64,000 bases of DNA from Paenibacillus sp. 1781tsa1 (GCF_024159265.1 NZ_JAMYWY010000001.1:992001-1056000); one strand, 5' to 3'. Counted from the stretch's first letter, positions 27,493 through 37,507 are shown. Notes: generated by a model not told the origin, from the letters alone. Program-made: numbers and translations.

Positions 27493-28230
27493 ATGTTTAA
27501 TGTAAAAGGGAAAGTCGTTGTGATCACGGGTGCAAGCAGCGGAATTGGGGAGGCAACAGCGCGTCTGTTAGCAGAGCAGGGGGCACATGTAGTTATCGGT
27601 GCAAGACGAGTGGATCGTCTAGAGGTGCTGGCTTCCTCCATTCGCTCGGAAGGTGGTTCAGTAGAATATCATGCCCTTGATGTTACACAGCTGGAAGACA
27701 TGCAAACGATCGTAGAGCTTGCGCTCAGTCGTTATGGACGCTTGGATGTGATTGTTAATAATGCCGGAGTTATGCCACTATCATCCCTTGAAGCACTAAA
27801 AGTGGACGAGTGGAACCGTATGATTGATGTTAACATTCGGGGGGTTCTACACGGCATTGCAGCTGGGCTGCCCGTTATGAAAGAACAGGGTTTCGGCCAG
27901 TTTATTAATATCGCTTCCATCGGAGCTTATGCCGTGACACCTACAGCCGCAGTATATTGTGCAACCAAGTACGCTGTCCGTGCGATCTCGGAGGGTCTGC
28001 GACAGGAGGCAGGCTCAGATATCCGCGTGACCCTTGTATCGCCAGGTGTGACTGAATCCGAACTTGCCGAATCGATCTCTGATGATGAAGCACGGGAGTT
28101 CATGAAAGATTATCGGAGTATATCCATTCCAGCCACGGCTATTGCTCAAAGCATTCTATACGCGATCAACCAGCCGGCTGAGGTGGATGTGAATGAAATC
28201 GTGGTGAGACCCACTGCAAGCATAGCTTAA
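27493..28230 (+). CDS. short-chain dehydrogenase/reductase
   Basis: A 245-aa classical SDR. The cofactor motif TGASSGIG is at residues 12-19, with NNAG, a catalytic Ser in INIASIG and the YxxxK motif YCATK. The Arg at GARRVDR after the second strand suggests NADP(H). The ATG at 27493 with GGGGAGAG upstream gives the standard N-terminus; the open frame extends further upstream without support. It is the second gene of the operon with the Atu4866-like gene and ends at a strong terminator. The substrate is unknown. Confidence 0.92.
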   Translation: MFNVKGKVVVITGASSGIGEATARLLAEQGAHVVIGARRVDRLEVLASSIRSEGGSVEYHALDVTQLEDMQTIVELALSRYGRLDVIVNNAGVMPLSSLEALKVDEWNRMIDVNIRGVLHGIAAGLPVMKEQGFGQFINIASIGAYAVTPTAAVYCATKYAVRAISEGLRQEAGSDIRVTLVSPGVTESELAESISDDEAREFMKDYRSISIPATAIAQSILYAINQPAEVDVNEIVVRPTASIA

Positions 28231-28253
28231 AACCTCGCTGTAAGACTCAAAAA

Positions 28254-28293
28254 GATGCCCCCAACCCTATGCATGGTTGGGGGCGTCTTTTTG
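28254..28293 (+). terminator. intrinsic terminator after the SDR operon
   Basis: GATGCCCCCAACC (28254-28266) pairs with GGTTGGGGGCGTC (28275-28287), followed by TTTTTG. Confidence 0.92.
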
Positions 28294-28717
28294 TACCTAA
28301 TAAACAACTTGGTTCATATTCTAGGGTAGCTAACCACTAGCGCTACAATTATAATCTCACATAAGGAAGGAACACATCATGGATTTATGCTGTCTATACT
28401 CTTGGATCTGATCCAGTATTCAACAGGAAGATAGGAAAATTTAACATGGGAGCAATTCAGGAAGAGTGTATTAGCTGGTTTTTGCGTATATGTACGCAAG
28501 TAGTTCATAGTTCCGTGGTTCCACGTAAACATGAGGATTGGCTCATGAATATGGATTGAATTTTAGTTATGATGTTCATTAGGGGTACATATGTACGTAT
28601 TTTTGATTTTATTTTGAGATAGATCGTCATTGTGAGTTTAGGTTATTACGCATCGTGGTATAGATATCGGGGCTTATGGAAGCTTCTTCAAATAGGCAGG
28701 ACAGAGGGGGCATGACA
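28294..28717 (+). promoter_or_regulatory. intergenic region with four short perfect inverted repeats
   Basis: No real gene is seen in these 424 bases. A TATAAT at 28350-28355 is followed by AAGGAAGG and a 10-codon mini-ORF (ATG at 28380). Four perfect inverted repeats follow: TTGCGTA-TATG-TACGCAA (28482-28499), CGTGG-TT-CCACG (28514-28525), CATGAG-N6-CTCATG (28530-28547) and GTACATATGTAC (28585-28596). The first and last share TATGTACG. They may be operators or leader hairpins for the two-gene unit starting at 28718. Confidence 0.4.
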
Positions 28718-29137
28718 GTGAACATATGGATAACGGTAAAAAGTCTGGGTAAGCGCAAGCCGGTACTTGCCAAGCAAGCTGCCGAACTTCCGGAAACAAC
28801 TCATACGCTAAGGCAGCTCATTGAAAATATGGTGACTCTGCAAGTAAAAGCTCTTCAGGACAAGAAGCAACAGGCAGAATTGCTCGCCTACCTGATGCCG
28901 GATGATATTGAGGCGCAGGGAGCGGCGGGGAAAGTCGGGTTTGGCGCAGTATACAATGAGGGTGTTCCTGATCTGAATGGTGCGATGGAGACAGCTATAA
29001 CTGCCTATGAGGATGGATTGTACAAAGTGTTTCTCAACGATGAAGAATTGCAGGAACTGGACAAGTCAATTTTGATACAAGACGGCGACACCGTGGTGTT
29101 TATCCGATTTACAATGCTTGCCGGACGTCTGTGGTAG
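28718..29137 (+). CDS. small protein with ubiquitin-like (beta-grasp) C-terminal pattern
   Basis: About 139 aa from GTG at 28718, seven bases after AGAGGGGG. The ATG at 28712 is too close to that site. I do not know the family. The C-terminal 50 residues (DGLYKVFLNDEELQELDKSI, then LIQDGDTVVFIRFTMLAGR) follow the strand and L-x-DGD-x-V pattern of small beta-grasp proteins such as ThiS, MoaD or ubiquitin-like folds, but without a terminal GG. The middle is helical (LRQLIENMVTLQVKALQDKK). It ends 24 bases before the giant gene downstream and is surely co-transcribed with it. The fold call is inference. Confidence 0.65.
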   Translation: MNIWITVKSLGKRKPVLAKQAAELPETTHTLRQLIENMVTLQVKALQDKKQQAELLAYLMPDDIEAQGAAGKVGFGAVYNEGVPDLNGAMETAITAYEDGLYKVFLNDEELQELDKSILIQDGDTVVFIRFTMLAGRLW

Positions 29138-29161
29138 AGAGTGATGAAGGAGGAGAACAGG

Positions 29162-32100
29162 ATGAATCAGGAAGATCAAGTGCAGGTGTATATGGATGAA
29201 TTGCAGGAAAGAGCCAAGTCGTTAACAGGGGGACAGCTTGAGTTGGCAGGTTATGTTGTGGAGATCGCCGGGTCCACGTATTTGCGTGGAGACGAAAAGA
29301 TGTTGCTGAATACAGAAAAGTTGCTTGGAAGGTTGGCTGCAGAAACGCAGAAGCCATTATTCCAGCCACTATTGGATGTGCTCCAGCATCTGGCGAGTGA
29401 GTCATTGGTTGCGCGATTCCGTTATATTGCAGAGCGTGCGACTCGTTTCCCATACAGTAACAACTATGAACGCAGGCCCTTCCGCACATCCGATCCGGAG
29501 CAGCGTGTAGAACAGGTCATCCGTAAACTGATGGGATTGTTCCGGATGGAAATGAATAATTTTTCCCTGGAAGAATATGTGTCACTTCGTGAGTACAAGC
29601 TGGATTATCTCCATGAGATCCGTTGGGTCCTGGCGGATTGTATCGCGTATGAACTGGATCATCAGGGTGGAGATATGAACCAGGCACTGCACGAGATTAT
29701 ATATGGTGACAATCAGAATGCATTGTTAACCCATGAAATGATCAAAGGCATATTCATGAGTGATCAGGTGGAAGCCTATCAGATGGTAGGTGAGCTGCTG
29801 GTTGCAGCAAGGTTGCAGGAAGGTCTGCGCCAAAGCATTGTGGAGCGGATGGATGAAGGAACACTGGAAGCCTATATTTACATATTAAAAATCATTATCG
29901 ACAACAACCTGATTCGTTTCAGTTCTGTGGTAAGAGCGCTCGCTGTCTGGACAGGAATCGGCATAGAAGCAGCCAATCAGCGTGTTGCTGCACAGCTCAT
30001 TGAACAGGCCCATGAGGCGCTGGTACAACCAGAAGTACGCGAAGCCTGGCAGCAGGAAGCGAATGCGAACAAGCTCTTTATCAGCCTGTGGGCGACAGCA
30101 GTCATCGAAGAGAATGATTTGAAGAGCAAGATCATCGAGATTATGGATCAAGGCCAATTATATCAGAAGATCGTTGCCCAATATGTACTGGCTAACAGCC
30201 AGAACCGAGAGCTTCGATTTGACATTGCACGTCGGTATCTGGAAGCGCAGGATGCCGAGTTGATGCACTGGATTGTGACCAACTATGACGCCATGTATAT
30301 GTATAACTGGAGTTTCGAGAATGGTGAGAATCAGCGTAGCGTCTACGTGTGGCCATTGCCTGCTCTTGAAGATAAGGGCTTGCGGCGTCAGGACTTTGAC
30401 CGGTTCAAACAGATGCTGGCTGTCATTCCAAAAGGCGGGTCAGGTGGACCATCGGGTGTACTTGAGTATGTTCACTACCGGATTGATATGGATGATGTAG
30501 TCAAAAAAATGTTATATCTGGCCGCTTATGATATGGACCCGGAATGGATTGGCGAAGTCATTGCAATCAAGGACAGCCTAAGCCCGGAACTGCGCGGAGA
30601 ACTATTGTCCCAGTTTGTTCAGCATCCTGAGAATGAGGTGCAAAGACAGTTTGTGTTTGAGAGTCTGTCTGATAAAAGTATGAGTAACCGGGAGAGTGCA
30701 CTCGCCAAGGCGAAGTTGCTCACGTTGACGGTTGAAGAGATGAACCAGATGGAGGCGTTGATGAAGCTCAAAACAGGCTCACTTCGTCAGAAGGTCATTC
30801 ATGTATTGTTACTGCAACCCGTGGACCAATTGGCGGTCTCGCTGAAGCGACTTTTGCAGGCCAAGAGTGAACTGCAGCGCTTGGGTGCGCTAGAATTATT
30901 GACCGAGATTGCGGCAGATCCGGAGCGGGCAGATCAGCAGGAGGCATTACAGCCATTGGCGCAGCTTATTGAGACACCGACTGCCAAGGAACAGAAACTG
31001 CTGGATAAGCTGACCGATCAGGGGAGTCGTTACACAGTTTCTAATGGATTTGGTTTATTTGATCCGAAGCGACGTGAGCCATTGCTGGATGAGAAGCGTG
31101 ACCTCAAGGGCCATAATCCGAAGGATATCTTTACACTCTCTCTGGATAAGACCAGACCTTTTCTGGAGGGACTCAACGAATTGGTGCATGAACACAGGGA
31201 TTATGAGTATGAAGTGGAGTACTACGCTGGCTATAAAGAAACATTGTTAGTTGGAGCGAGTCTTCGCTCCAAGGTTCCGTATGGAGAGCGCAATGAAATG
31301 AAGCAGATGCAGCAGTTTCCGCTTCATGACGTATGGGAGAATTATATTCAACATGGCGAGTTTAGCAGTATGGAGTTAATGCAGTTGTATATGGTTATAC
31401 AGCTGCGGGATTTCAATGGCAAATTGAGCGACCATTACAGTTACTTCCATGATCAGTATGGCTATGAAGAACTGCAAAAGATTCCGTTATTGGAAGGCTG
31501 GCGCAAGACGTTTGCTGAACAGACCTATCCTCTGGATGACATCGAAAAGCTGCAGCAGATGCTGGATTCGTTAACGTATAAGGATCAGGTAGTGGCACTG
31601 ATATCGGCGGCATTTCTGGATAGCGATCCGATCGACACGTTTGAAATAGCTGAGAAAACCTGGGCCTCCATCATCGCGAGTATGCCTGCTGATCGACTCG
31701 AGAAAGAGTCAGGCATACTTCATATTCTGACTGGACCTTGGAATTATGTGGTTCGTGGCAAAATCCATGACGATAACAGCTTCAAACGTTTCTTCCAGAC
31801 AGCTTACCAGTTCACCAGTCTTGTAGAGAGTAGTCATCCGCTGTCTTTACTGTCACTTGAAGATTTTCTGCGTGCGTACCAGTTGAACTTGATTGATGAA
31901 CAGGAGATATACCGACAGGTTCTGGTCGGTGGGAATCGTCTGATGTTTATTCGGGACTTAACATCCACTCGTACAGAGGTGATCGCAAGTGATCCCAAGC
32001 TGATTCATTTACGGGATACGGTCGTTAATCGGATTCTGGAGATCGAGCTGACCCGGGGAGAACTCTCTACGGAAGTAAGTACACTTGCCATGAAACTGGA

Positions 32101-34132
32101 ACGAATTGAAGGCATGGAACACTGGGTACATCTGGTCTCGGCGATGGATCAGGATACCTTTGTCCGTGGATATATCTACAGTTATGGGGACAACACAACA
32201 CGTAAAGAGACGTTTAGCTATCTAATTCAAAATTGTCATCCACGGGATGGAGAAGATGAGAAGCGTCTTGGAGAATTGCTCCAGAAATATCCGGTAAATG
32301 AGAAAAAATTGCTGGAAGCAGCCATGTACGCCCCGCAGTGGATGGAGATTGTTGCGAAACATCTGGGATGGGAAGGTCTTCGCAGTGCAGCCTGGTACTT
32401 CCATGCCCATATCAATGAACGCTTTACTGCTGAGAAAGAAACCATCGTGGCCCACTATTCTCCAATCTCACCACAGGACTTTAATGAAGGTGCGTTTGAT
32501 ATCGCTTGGTTTGAAGAAGCCTATGCTGCTGTCGGTGAGGAACGGTTCAATCTGTTATACGATTGCGCCAAGTATATTTCTGGGGGAGCTAACCACCGCA
32601 GATCCCAATTGTTCGCAGATGCTGCACTGGGCAAGCTTCGATTGGACGATATGCGTGATTCCGTGTCAGACAAGCGAAACAAGGATCATTTGTTAACCTA
32701 CAGCCTGATCCCATTCGCGGCTAATCGGGAACAGGATCTACGTGAGCGATACGACTTCATTCAGAAGTTTCTGTTGCAGAGCAAGCAATTCGGTGCACAA
32801 CGCCGTGCCAGTGAAGGTGTAGCATCACAGATTGCACTGGGCAATCTCGCTCGTAATGCAGGTTATGCTGATGTTACGCGGCTGATGTGGGACATGGAAG
32901 CACGTAAGTTGGATGAGATGAAATCCTTCTTTGAACCTCATGCATTGGATGCTGACACGACAGCACAATTGGTCATCGATGAGGAAGGCCAACCCGAGAT
33001 GGTTATCGTTAGCAAAGGCAAGACACTCAAATCTGTACCTGCCCGGTTCAAAAAAGATGGATATATCGCTGAACTGAAAGAGCTCAAATCGGATCTGGTG
33101 GATCAGTATCGCCGGGCACGGCAGGAGCTGGAACGTTCGATGACTGCTGGAACATCCTTTACACGTGAGGAAATTACCAGTCTGATGCATAATCCGGTTA
33201 TATATCCGCTGGTAAGAACGCTTATATTCCAGTCAGGTGACAAGACGGGACGATTCGATGTATCGTCCAATGGTTTGGTTGCTCCAGGACCGGAGGGTAC
33301 GACCCATGCACTATCGGAACAAGATCAACTGTTGATTGCTCATCCGCTTCATCTGTATCAGAGCGGAAGCTGGAGTGAATTCCAACGGGATCTGTTCACC
33401 CGTCAGGAGCGTCAGCCGTTCAAGCAGGTATTCCGTGAATTATATCTTCCTAACGAGGACGAATTGGCTAATGGTACGGTGTCTCGTCGATATGCCGGGT
33501 ATCAGATTCAACCGAAAAAAGCAGTAGCTCTGCTTAAAGGACGCCAATGGACTGTCAGTTATGAGGAAGGTCTGCAGAAGGTAAGTTACGAGCACAATCT
33601 GATCGCGAATCTCTATGCCATGGCAGATTGGTTCTCACCAGCAGATACCGAGGCACCTACCTTGGAGACGGTGCAGTTCTACGATCGCAAGAGCTACAAA
33701 CCTGTACCGTTGCAAGATGTGCCGCTGACGTTCTTCTCGGAAGTTATGCGTGATATCGATCTGGTGGTCAGTGTTGCACATGTGGGAGGCGTTGATCCGG
33801 AAGCCAGCCTGACAACAATCGAGATGCGCCATGTCATTGTGAACGAGTCGTTGCGTCTGCTGAAGATCGATAATGTGCGTCTGGACGGGAATTACGCACG
33901 AATTGATGGTGAATTGGGTGAGTATGCTGTTCATCTGGGTAGCGGCAATGTATTCAAACAAGCCACAGGTGCCCTTCATATCGTACCAGTGCACAGTCAG
34001 CATCGGGGCCGAATCTTCCTGCCATTCCTGGATGAAGATCCGAGAACAGCTGAGATTTTGTCCAAGGTGATGTTGCTCGCCGAAGATAAAAAGATCAAGG
34101 ACCCGCAGATTCTTGCACAGTTACAGAACTAG
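29162..34132 (+). CDS. giant DUF4132/DUF5724-type protein
   Basis: A cytoplasmic protein of about 1656 aa without signal peptide or membrane segment. The ATG at 29162 is eight bases after AAGGAGG. The N-terminal two thirds look like alpha-helical repeats (many short amphipathic helices, HEAT-like). The C-terminal about 250 residues carry the DUF4132 features (LFTRQERQPFKQVFRELYLP, RYAGYQIQPKKAVALLKGRQ, FFSEVMRDIDLVVSVAHVGG, RIFLPFLDEDP). DUF4132 proteins include E. coli YehI/MolR and often stand near MoxR ATPases and VWA proteins; neither is present here. The function is unknown. Confidence 0.8.
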   Translation: MNQEDQVQVYMDELQERAKSLTGGQLELAGYVVEIAGSTYLRGDEKMLLNTEKLLGRLAAETQKPLFQPLLDVLQHLASESLVARFRYIAERATRFPYSNNYERRPFRTSDPEQRVEQVIRKLMGLFRMEMNNFSLEEYVSLREYKLDYLHEIRWVLADCIAYELDHQGGDMNQALHEIIYGDNQNALLTHEMIKGIFMSDQVEAYQMVGELLVAARLQEGLRQSIVERMDEGTLEAYIYILKIIIDNNLIRFSSVVRALAVWTGIGIEAANQRVAAQLIEQAHEALVQPEVREAWQQEANANKLFISLWATAVIEENDLKSKIIEIMDQGQLYQKIVAQYVLANSQNRELRFDIARRYLEAQDAELMHWIVTNYDAMYMYNWSFENGENQRSVYVWPLPALEDKGLRRQDFDRFKQMLAVIPKGGSGGPSGVLEYVHYRIDMDDVVKKMLYLAAYDMDPEWIGEVIAIKDSLSPELRGELLSQFVQHPENEVQRQFVFESLSDKSMSNRESALAKAKLLTLTVEEMNQMEALMKLKTGSLRQKVIHVLLLQPVDQLAVSLKRLLQAKSELQRLGALELLTEIAADPERADQQEALQPLAQLIETPTAKEQKLLDKLTDQGSRYTVSNGFGLFDPKRREPLLDEKRDLKGHNPKDIFTLSLDKTRPFLEGLNELVHEHRDYEYEVEYYAGYKETLLVGASLRSKVPYGERNEMKQMQQFPLHDVWENYIQHGEFSSMELMQLYMVIQLRDFNGKLSDHYSYFHDQYGYEELQKIPLLEGWRKTFAEQTYPLDDIEKLQQMLDSLTYKDQVVALISAAFLDSDPIDTFEIAEKTWASIIASMPADRLEKESGILHILTGPWNYVVRGKIHDDNSFKRFFQTAYQFTSLVESSHPLSLLSLEDFLRAYQLNLIDEQEIYRQVLVGGNRLMFIRDLTSTRTEVIASDPKLIHLRDTVVNRILEIELTRGELSTEVSTLAMKLERIEGMEHWVHLVSAMDQDTFVRGYIYSYGDNTTRKETFSYLIQNCHPRDGEDEKRLGELLQKYPVNEKKLLEAAMYAPQWMEIVAKHLGWEGLRSAAWYFHAHINERFTAEKETIVAHYSPISPQDFNEGAFDIAWFEEAYAAVGEERFNLLYDCAKYISGGANHRRSQLFADAALGKLRLDDMRDSVSDKRNKDHLLTYSLIPFAANREQDLRERYDFIQKFLLQSKQFGAQRRASEGVASQIALGNLARNAGYADVTRLMWDMEARKLDEMKSFFEPHALDADTTAQLVIDEEGQPEMVIVSKGKTLKSVPARFKKDGYIAELKELKSDLVDQYRRARQELERSMTAGTSFTREEITSLMHNPVIYPLVRTLIFQSGDKTGRFDVSSNGLVAPGPEGTTHALSEQDQLLIAHPLHLYQSGSWSEFQRDLFTRQERQPFKQVFRELYLPNEDELANGTVSRRYAGYQIQPKKAVALLKGRQWTVSYEEGLQKVSYEHNLIANLYAMADWFSPADTEAPTLETVQFYDRKSYKPVPLQDVPLTFFSEVMRDIDLVVSVAHVGGVDPEASLTTIEMRHVIVNESLRLLKIDNVRLDGNYARIDGELGEYAVHLGSGNVFKQATGALHIVPVHSQHRGRIFLPFLDEDPRTAEILSKVMLLAEDKKIKDPQILAQLQN

Positions 34133-34152
34133 AAGTTAGTGAAATAGAAGTG

Positions 34153-34176
34153 AACCGCCCCACGGGGCGGTTTTTC
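34153..34176 (+). terminator. intrinsic terminator after the DUF4132 gene
   Basis: ACCGCCC-CACG-GGGCGGT followed by TTTTT; a compact, strong terminator. Confidence 0.93.
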
Positions 34177-34404
34177 TATTTGTTACTCCGATTTTCAATG
34201 TAACTCCGAATCTCAATATAACAAGTGTAGAACAAGAATCATGGACGGAAAGTGAACAATATGGAGCAATTCCAACATAAAGGCAGCTGAAGAACCTGTT
34301 AAAAGGGACCTCAGTTGCTTTTATATTTTTGGATATTTCAACGGACCGGATTGGTTCCGTTTTCAAATAGACTTAGGACCCAGAGTGTGTCGACATATTC
34401 CTTA

Positions 34405-34435
34405 ATCAACTAATTAATTACATTAATTAGTTGAT
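34405..34435. repeat. perfect 14-bp inverted repeat (operator-like)
   Basis: ATCAACTAATTAAT (34405-34418) and ATTAATTAGTTGAT (34422-34435) are perfect reverse complements separated by TAC. No T run follows, so it is not a terminator. A+T-rich palindromes of this size are typical of MarR-family operators. It lies about 360 bases before the GH3 gene, the next gene downstream. Confidence 0.7.
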
Positions 34436-34795
34436 CGGGAGTGGGTCGAACCGACTGTTTTTAAAAGTAAAGAATTTGTTCGAAAGTAGTTACGGAAATG
34501 TAAATAATTCGTTTTCTTGTTATGTTATCTGAATTCAAAGAGAGATGATTCCAAAGGACTAGACTCGATATAATCGGTCATTTACCAAATTTAAGGGGAT
34601 GTAATTCACGATCATGTCGGCTATCGTTAGGAAGCGAAATCTGCTGTCTTGCTTGCAGGCTGCAGTTTCCGAAGCCATGTGCAGGACGACCTGAATGCTT
34701 GAAAGACTGGGATCAAGCCAGTTTGCATTCCCTTGTATACATGTATTCAATATGTGCACAAGAAAAATGATCAAGAGAGAAGGAGAGCTTACAAC
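34436..34795 (+). other. long untranslated region before the GH3 gene
   Basis: No gene is seen. TATAAT at 34569-34574 is a candidate -10 (poor -35), which would give a leader of about 215 bases. The part from 34610 to 34740 is less A+T-rich and has several short self-complementary stretches, such as CTGG-GATCAAG-CCAG. I cannot assign it to a known riboswitch. Confidence 0.35.
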
Positions 34796-37507
34796 ATGAA
34801 CAGAAGACTCAATCTGATTTTCCTCAAACGATGGTTTATGTTATTAATCATCGTGGCGGTTGCGGCTATGCCGCTGCACGCCTTCGCCGCGGAGGCGGAA
34901 TCTGGGGCCAATCGGCCTTGGATGAACAAATCCTTATCTGCGGAGGAACGCACCGAGCTGCTGCTCAAGGAAATGACGCTGGAGGAGAAAGTTGGATTCG
35001 TAACCGGTAAAGTCAATAACTATTATGGTTTCTATAATGATGGATTGGAGCGCCTCGGTATTCCGGCATTACAGATGGCAGATGGACCTGCAGGGGTACG
35101 TGTGGCCAACCCGGATGTGCAGGACAAAAAGTCTACGGCACTGCCTGCACCAATTGCGCTAGCCGCTTCCTGGGACACTAATCTGGCCAAGAAATATGGC
35201 GATCTGATTGGTCAGGAAGCACATGATACAACACATAATGTAGTTCTCGGCCCTGGGCTGGATATTGCACGTACACCATGGGGTTCCCGGAACTTTGAAT
35301 CGCTCGGGGAAGATCCATTGCTGGCTTCCGGCATGGGTGCAGCGTATGTAAACGGGATTCAAAGTAATCCGGTTATCGCTACAGCGAAACACTACATCCT
35401 GAACAACCAGGAGACGGAGCGTTTCACCACCAATGCAACAGCCAGCGAACGTGCCATTCAGGAAGTCTATGCACGTCCGTTCCAGGCGATGGTTGAAAAG
35501 GCGGATCTCGGTTCCGCAATGTGTTCATTTAACCAGGTGAACGGTACATACGCTTGTGAGAACAAGGAGATGCTGACTGATGTCCTTAAGGATCAGTTTG
35601 GCTTCGAAGGGTTCGTCATGAGTGACTACGGTGCAAACTTCAGCACAGCCAAATCCGCCAATGCGGGTCTGGATCTGGAGACACCTGGAGAGCCGTATGG
35701 CAAATGGGGAGACAAATTGCTGGAAGCCGTGAACAAAGGCGAAGTCAGCGAGCAAACTATTGATGAAAAGGTTAGACGCATTTTGCTTCAAATGTTCGAT
35801 AAAGGGCTGTTCGATAATCCTGTAACGAATACACAAATCAATGCCAAGAAAGACGGCAAACAAGCACGTGAAATTGCAGAAGAGAGCATGGTTCTTTTGC
35901 AAAACAACGATAATACGCTGCCACTTAACAAGAAAAACGTGAAATCCATCGCGGTCATCGGACCGGATGCAGATAACGCATCAGCTGCTGGTGGTGGTAG
36001 CAGTCTGGTTAACCCGACGTATACGGTAAGTCCACTGCAAGGCATTCGTAACCGTGCCGGTAACGGTGTGGATGTAAAATATGCAGCTGGAACCGATCCA
36101 ATCTCCGCAGGAGATGCATTTAATGGACCGTCTGCCGTACCTTCCACTCTTTTATCGCCAGCGGATGCTAAAAAAAGTGAAAGAGACTATGGTACAGATC
36201 GTGCGGAATATGGTCTGCGTGCTGAATACTGGACCAATAAAGATATGGAGGGTAACCCTTCTCTGGTCCGTACAGACAATCAGGTCAACATGAATCTTGG
36301 ATTCTACAACTATGAAGGTTTTAATGCACAATCTTCCAAGCTTCCAGTGACACCAACCAAATTCAATGCCAAAATGTCCGCTCGTTGGACAGGGGCGATC
36401 ACAGCCCCTCAAACGGGTGAATATAAACTGTCCCTGACTAGTCTCGGTTCTGCGAAACTGTATGTGGATGATAAGCTGCTCGTAGACAATCAAGGTGAAA
36501 CATTGAGTACAACAAAGAAAGAAATCACGTTTAAAAAAGGCGAGTCCCACAATATTCGAATTGAGTATCGTACGGATTTCCCGGTACAGACCAATCATGA
36601 TATGGGTGCACAGGTTCGTTTTGGCTGGGAAGCTCCAGAAGACGCTGTGGATATCAAAATGCAAAAAGCAGTTGAGCTGGCGAAAAAATCCGATGTTGCC
36701 GTCGTGGTAACTCGTACGTATGACAGTGAAGGTTACGTCGACCGTTCCGACCTAGAACTGCCGAATAACCAGGAGCAGTTGATCCGCAAGGTAGCGGCAG
36801 CCAATCCAAAAACGATCGTGGTGCAAATGAGTGGTCGTGCTGTTGAGATGGATTCCTGGCAAAAAGAAGTGCCATCCATCGTTCAGGCTTGGTATGCAGG
36901 TCAGGAACAAGGTAATGCCGTGGCACGTGTTCTGTTCGGTGATGTAAATCCATCCGGTAAATTGCCGGTGACGTTTCCATCGGATGATTCCCAGACCCCG
37001 GTATCCACTGCGGAACAATTTCCGGGTGTAAATGGGGTGGGTAACTACTCCGAAGGTATCTTTGTAGGGTACAAAGGATATGACAAAGAAGGCATGACAC
37101 CGGCGTTTGCCTTTGGACATGGACTGTCTTATACCGATTTTAATTATCGTAATCTGCATGTGAAAAACACAGGCAAAGGCGACAAAGCAACCGTAGAAGT
37201 ATCCCTGAACCTGCGCAATACAGGTAAAGTTTCCGGTGCAGAAGTCGTACAGGTCTATGTTGGCAATCTGCCAACCAAAGTGGAGACGCCAGAGAAGCAA
37301 CTTGCTGGTTGGGCAAAGGTTGATCTGAAGGCAGGCAAGCAGCAACGGGTCAACATTCAATTGGATCGCAGTGCACTATCCTATTGGGATGAAACATCCC
37401 ATGAATGGGTAATGCCTAAGGGTAAAGTTCAGGTGTATGTCGGCAGTGCATCGGATGATATCCGTCTGACAGGCAGTGTGAATATCGGAAGCAAGTCCGG
37501 TAAATAA
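34796..37507 (+). CDS. secreted family GH3 beta-glucosidase with PA14 domain
   Basis: A 903-aa exported glycosidase from ATG 34796 (AAGGAG upstream). Residues 1-32 are a signal peptide (LLIIVAVAAMPLHAFAAEA). The GH3 catalytic barrel (about 45-340) has the KHY motif ATAKHYILNNQE and nucleophile Asp 277 in GFVMSDYGAN. The alpha/beta sandwich is interrupted by a PA14 domain (about 480-620; GLRAEYWTNKDMEGN, KLYVDDKLLVDNQG). The C-terminus is a fibronectin-III-like domain (ADKATVEVSL-type strands, VVQVYVG). It cleaves terminal glucose or similar residues from beta-glucans; PA14 usually shapes specificity for oligosaccharides. A GH30 gene follows. Confidence 0.93.
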   Translation: MNRRLNLIFLKRWFMLLIIVAVAAMPLHAFAAEAESGANRPWMNKSLSAEERTELLLKEMTLEEKVGFVTGKVNNYYGFYNDGLERLGIPALQMADGPAGVRVANPDVQDKKSTALPAPIALAASWDTNLAKKYGDLIGQEAHDTTHNVVLGPGLDIARTPWGSRNFESLGEDPLLASGMGAAYVNGIQSNPVIATAKHYILNNQETERFTTNATASERAIQEVYARPFQAMVEKADLGSAMCSFNQVNGTYACENKEMLTDVLKDQFGFEGFVMSDYGANFSTAKSANAGLDLETPGEPYGKWGDKLLEAVNKGEVSEQTIDEKVRRILLQMFDKGLFDNPVTNTQINAKKDGKQAREIAEESMVLLQNNDNTLPLNKKNVKSIAVIGPDADNASAAGGGSSLVNPTYTVSPLQGIRNRAGNGVDVKYAAGTDPISAGDAFNGPSAVPSTLLSPADAKKSERDYGTDRAEYGLRAEYWTNKDMEGNPSLVRTDNQVNMNLGFYNYEGFNAQSSKLPVTPTKFNAKMSARWTGAITAPQTGEYKLSLTSLGSAKLYVDDKLLVDNQGETLSTTKKEITFKKGESHNIRIEYRTDFPVQTNHDMGAQVRFGWEAPEDAVDIKMQKAVELAKKSDVAVVVTRTYDSEGYVDRSDLELPNNQEQLIRKVAAANPKTIVVQMSGRAVEMDSWQKEVPSIVQAWYAGQEQGNAVARVLFGDVNPSGKLPVTFPSDDSQTPVSTAEQFPGVNGVGNYSEGIFVGYKGYDKEGMTPAFAFGHGLSYTDFNYRNLHVKNTGKGDKATVEVSLNLRNTGKVSGAEVVQVYVGNLPTKVETPEKQLAGWAKVDLKAGKQQRVNIQLDRSALSYWDETSHEWVMPKGKVQVYVGSASDDIRLTGSVNIGSKSGK

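Noticed and set aside
28380..28412. 10-codon mini-ORF with an RBS-like AAGGAAGG
   Set aside because: It could be a leader peptide, but there is no attenuator-like stem after it and no run of regulatory codons.
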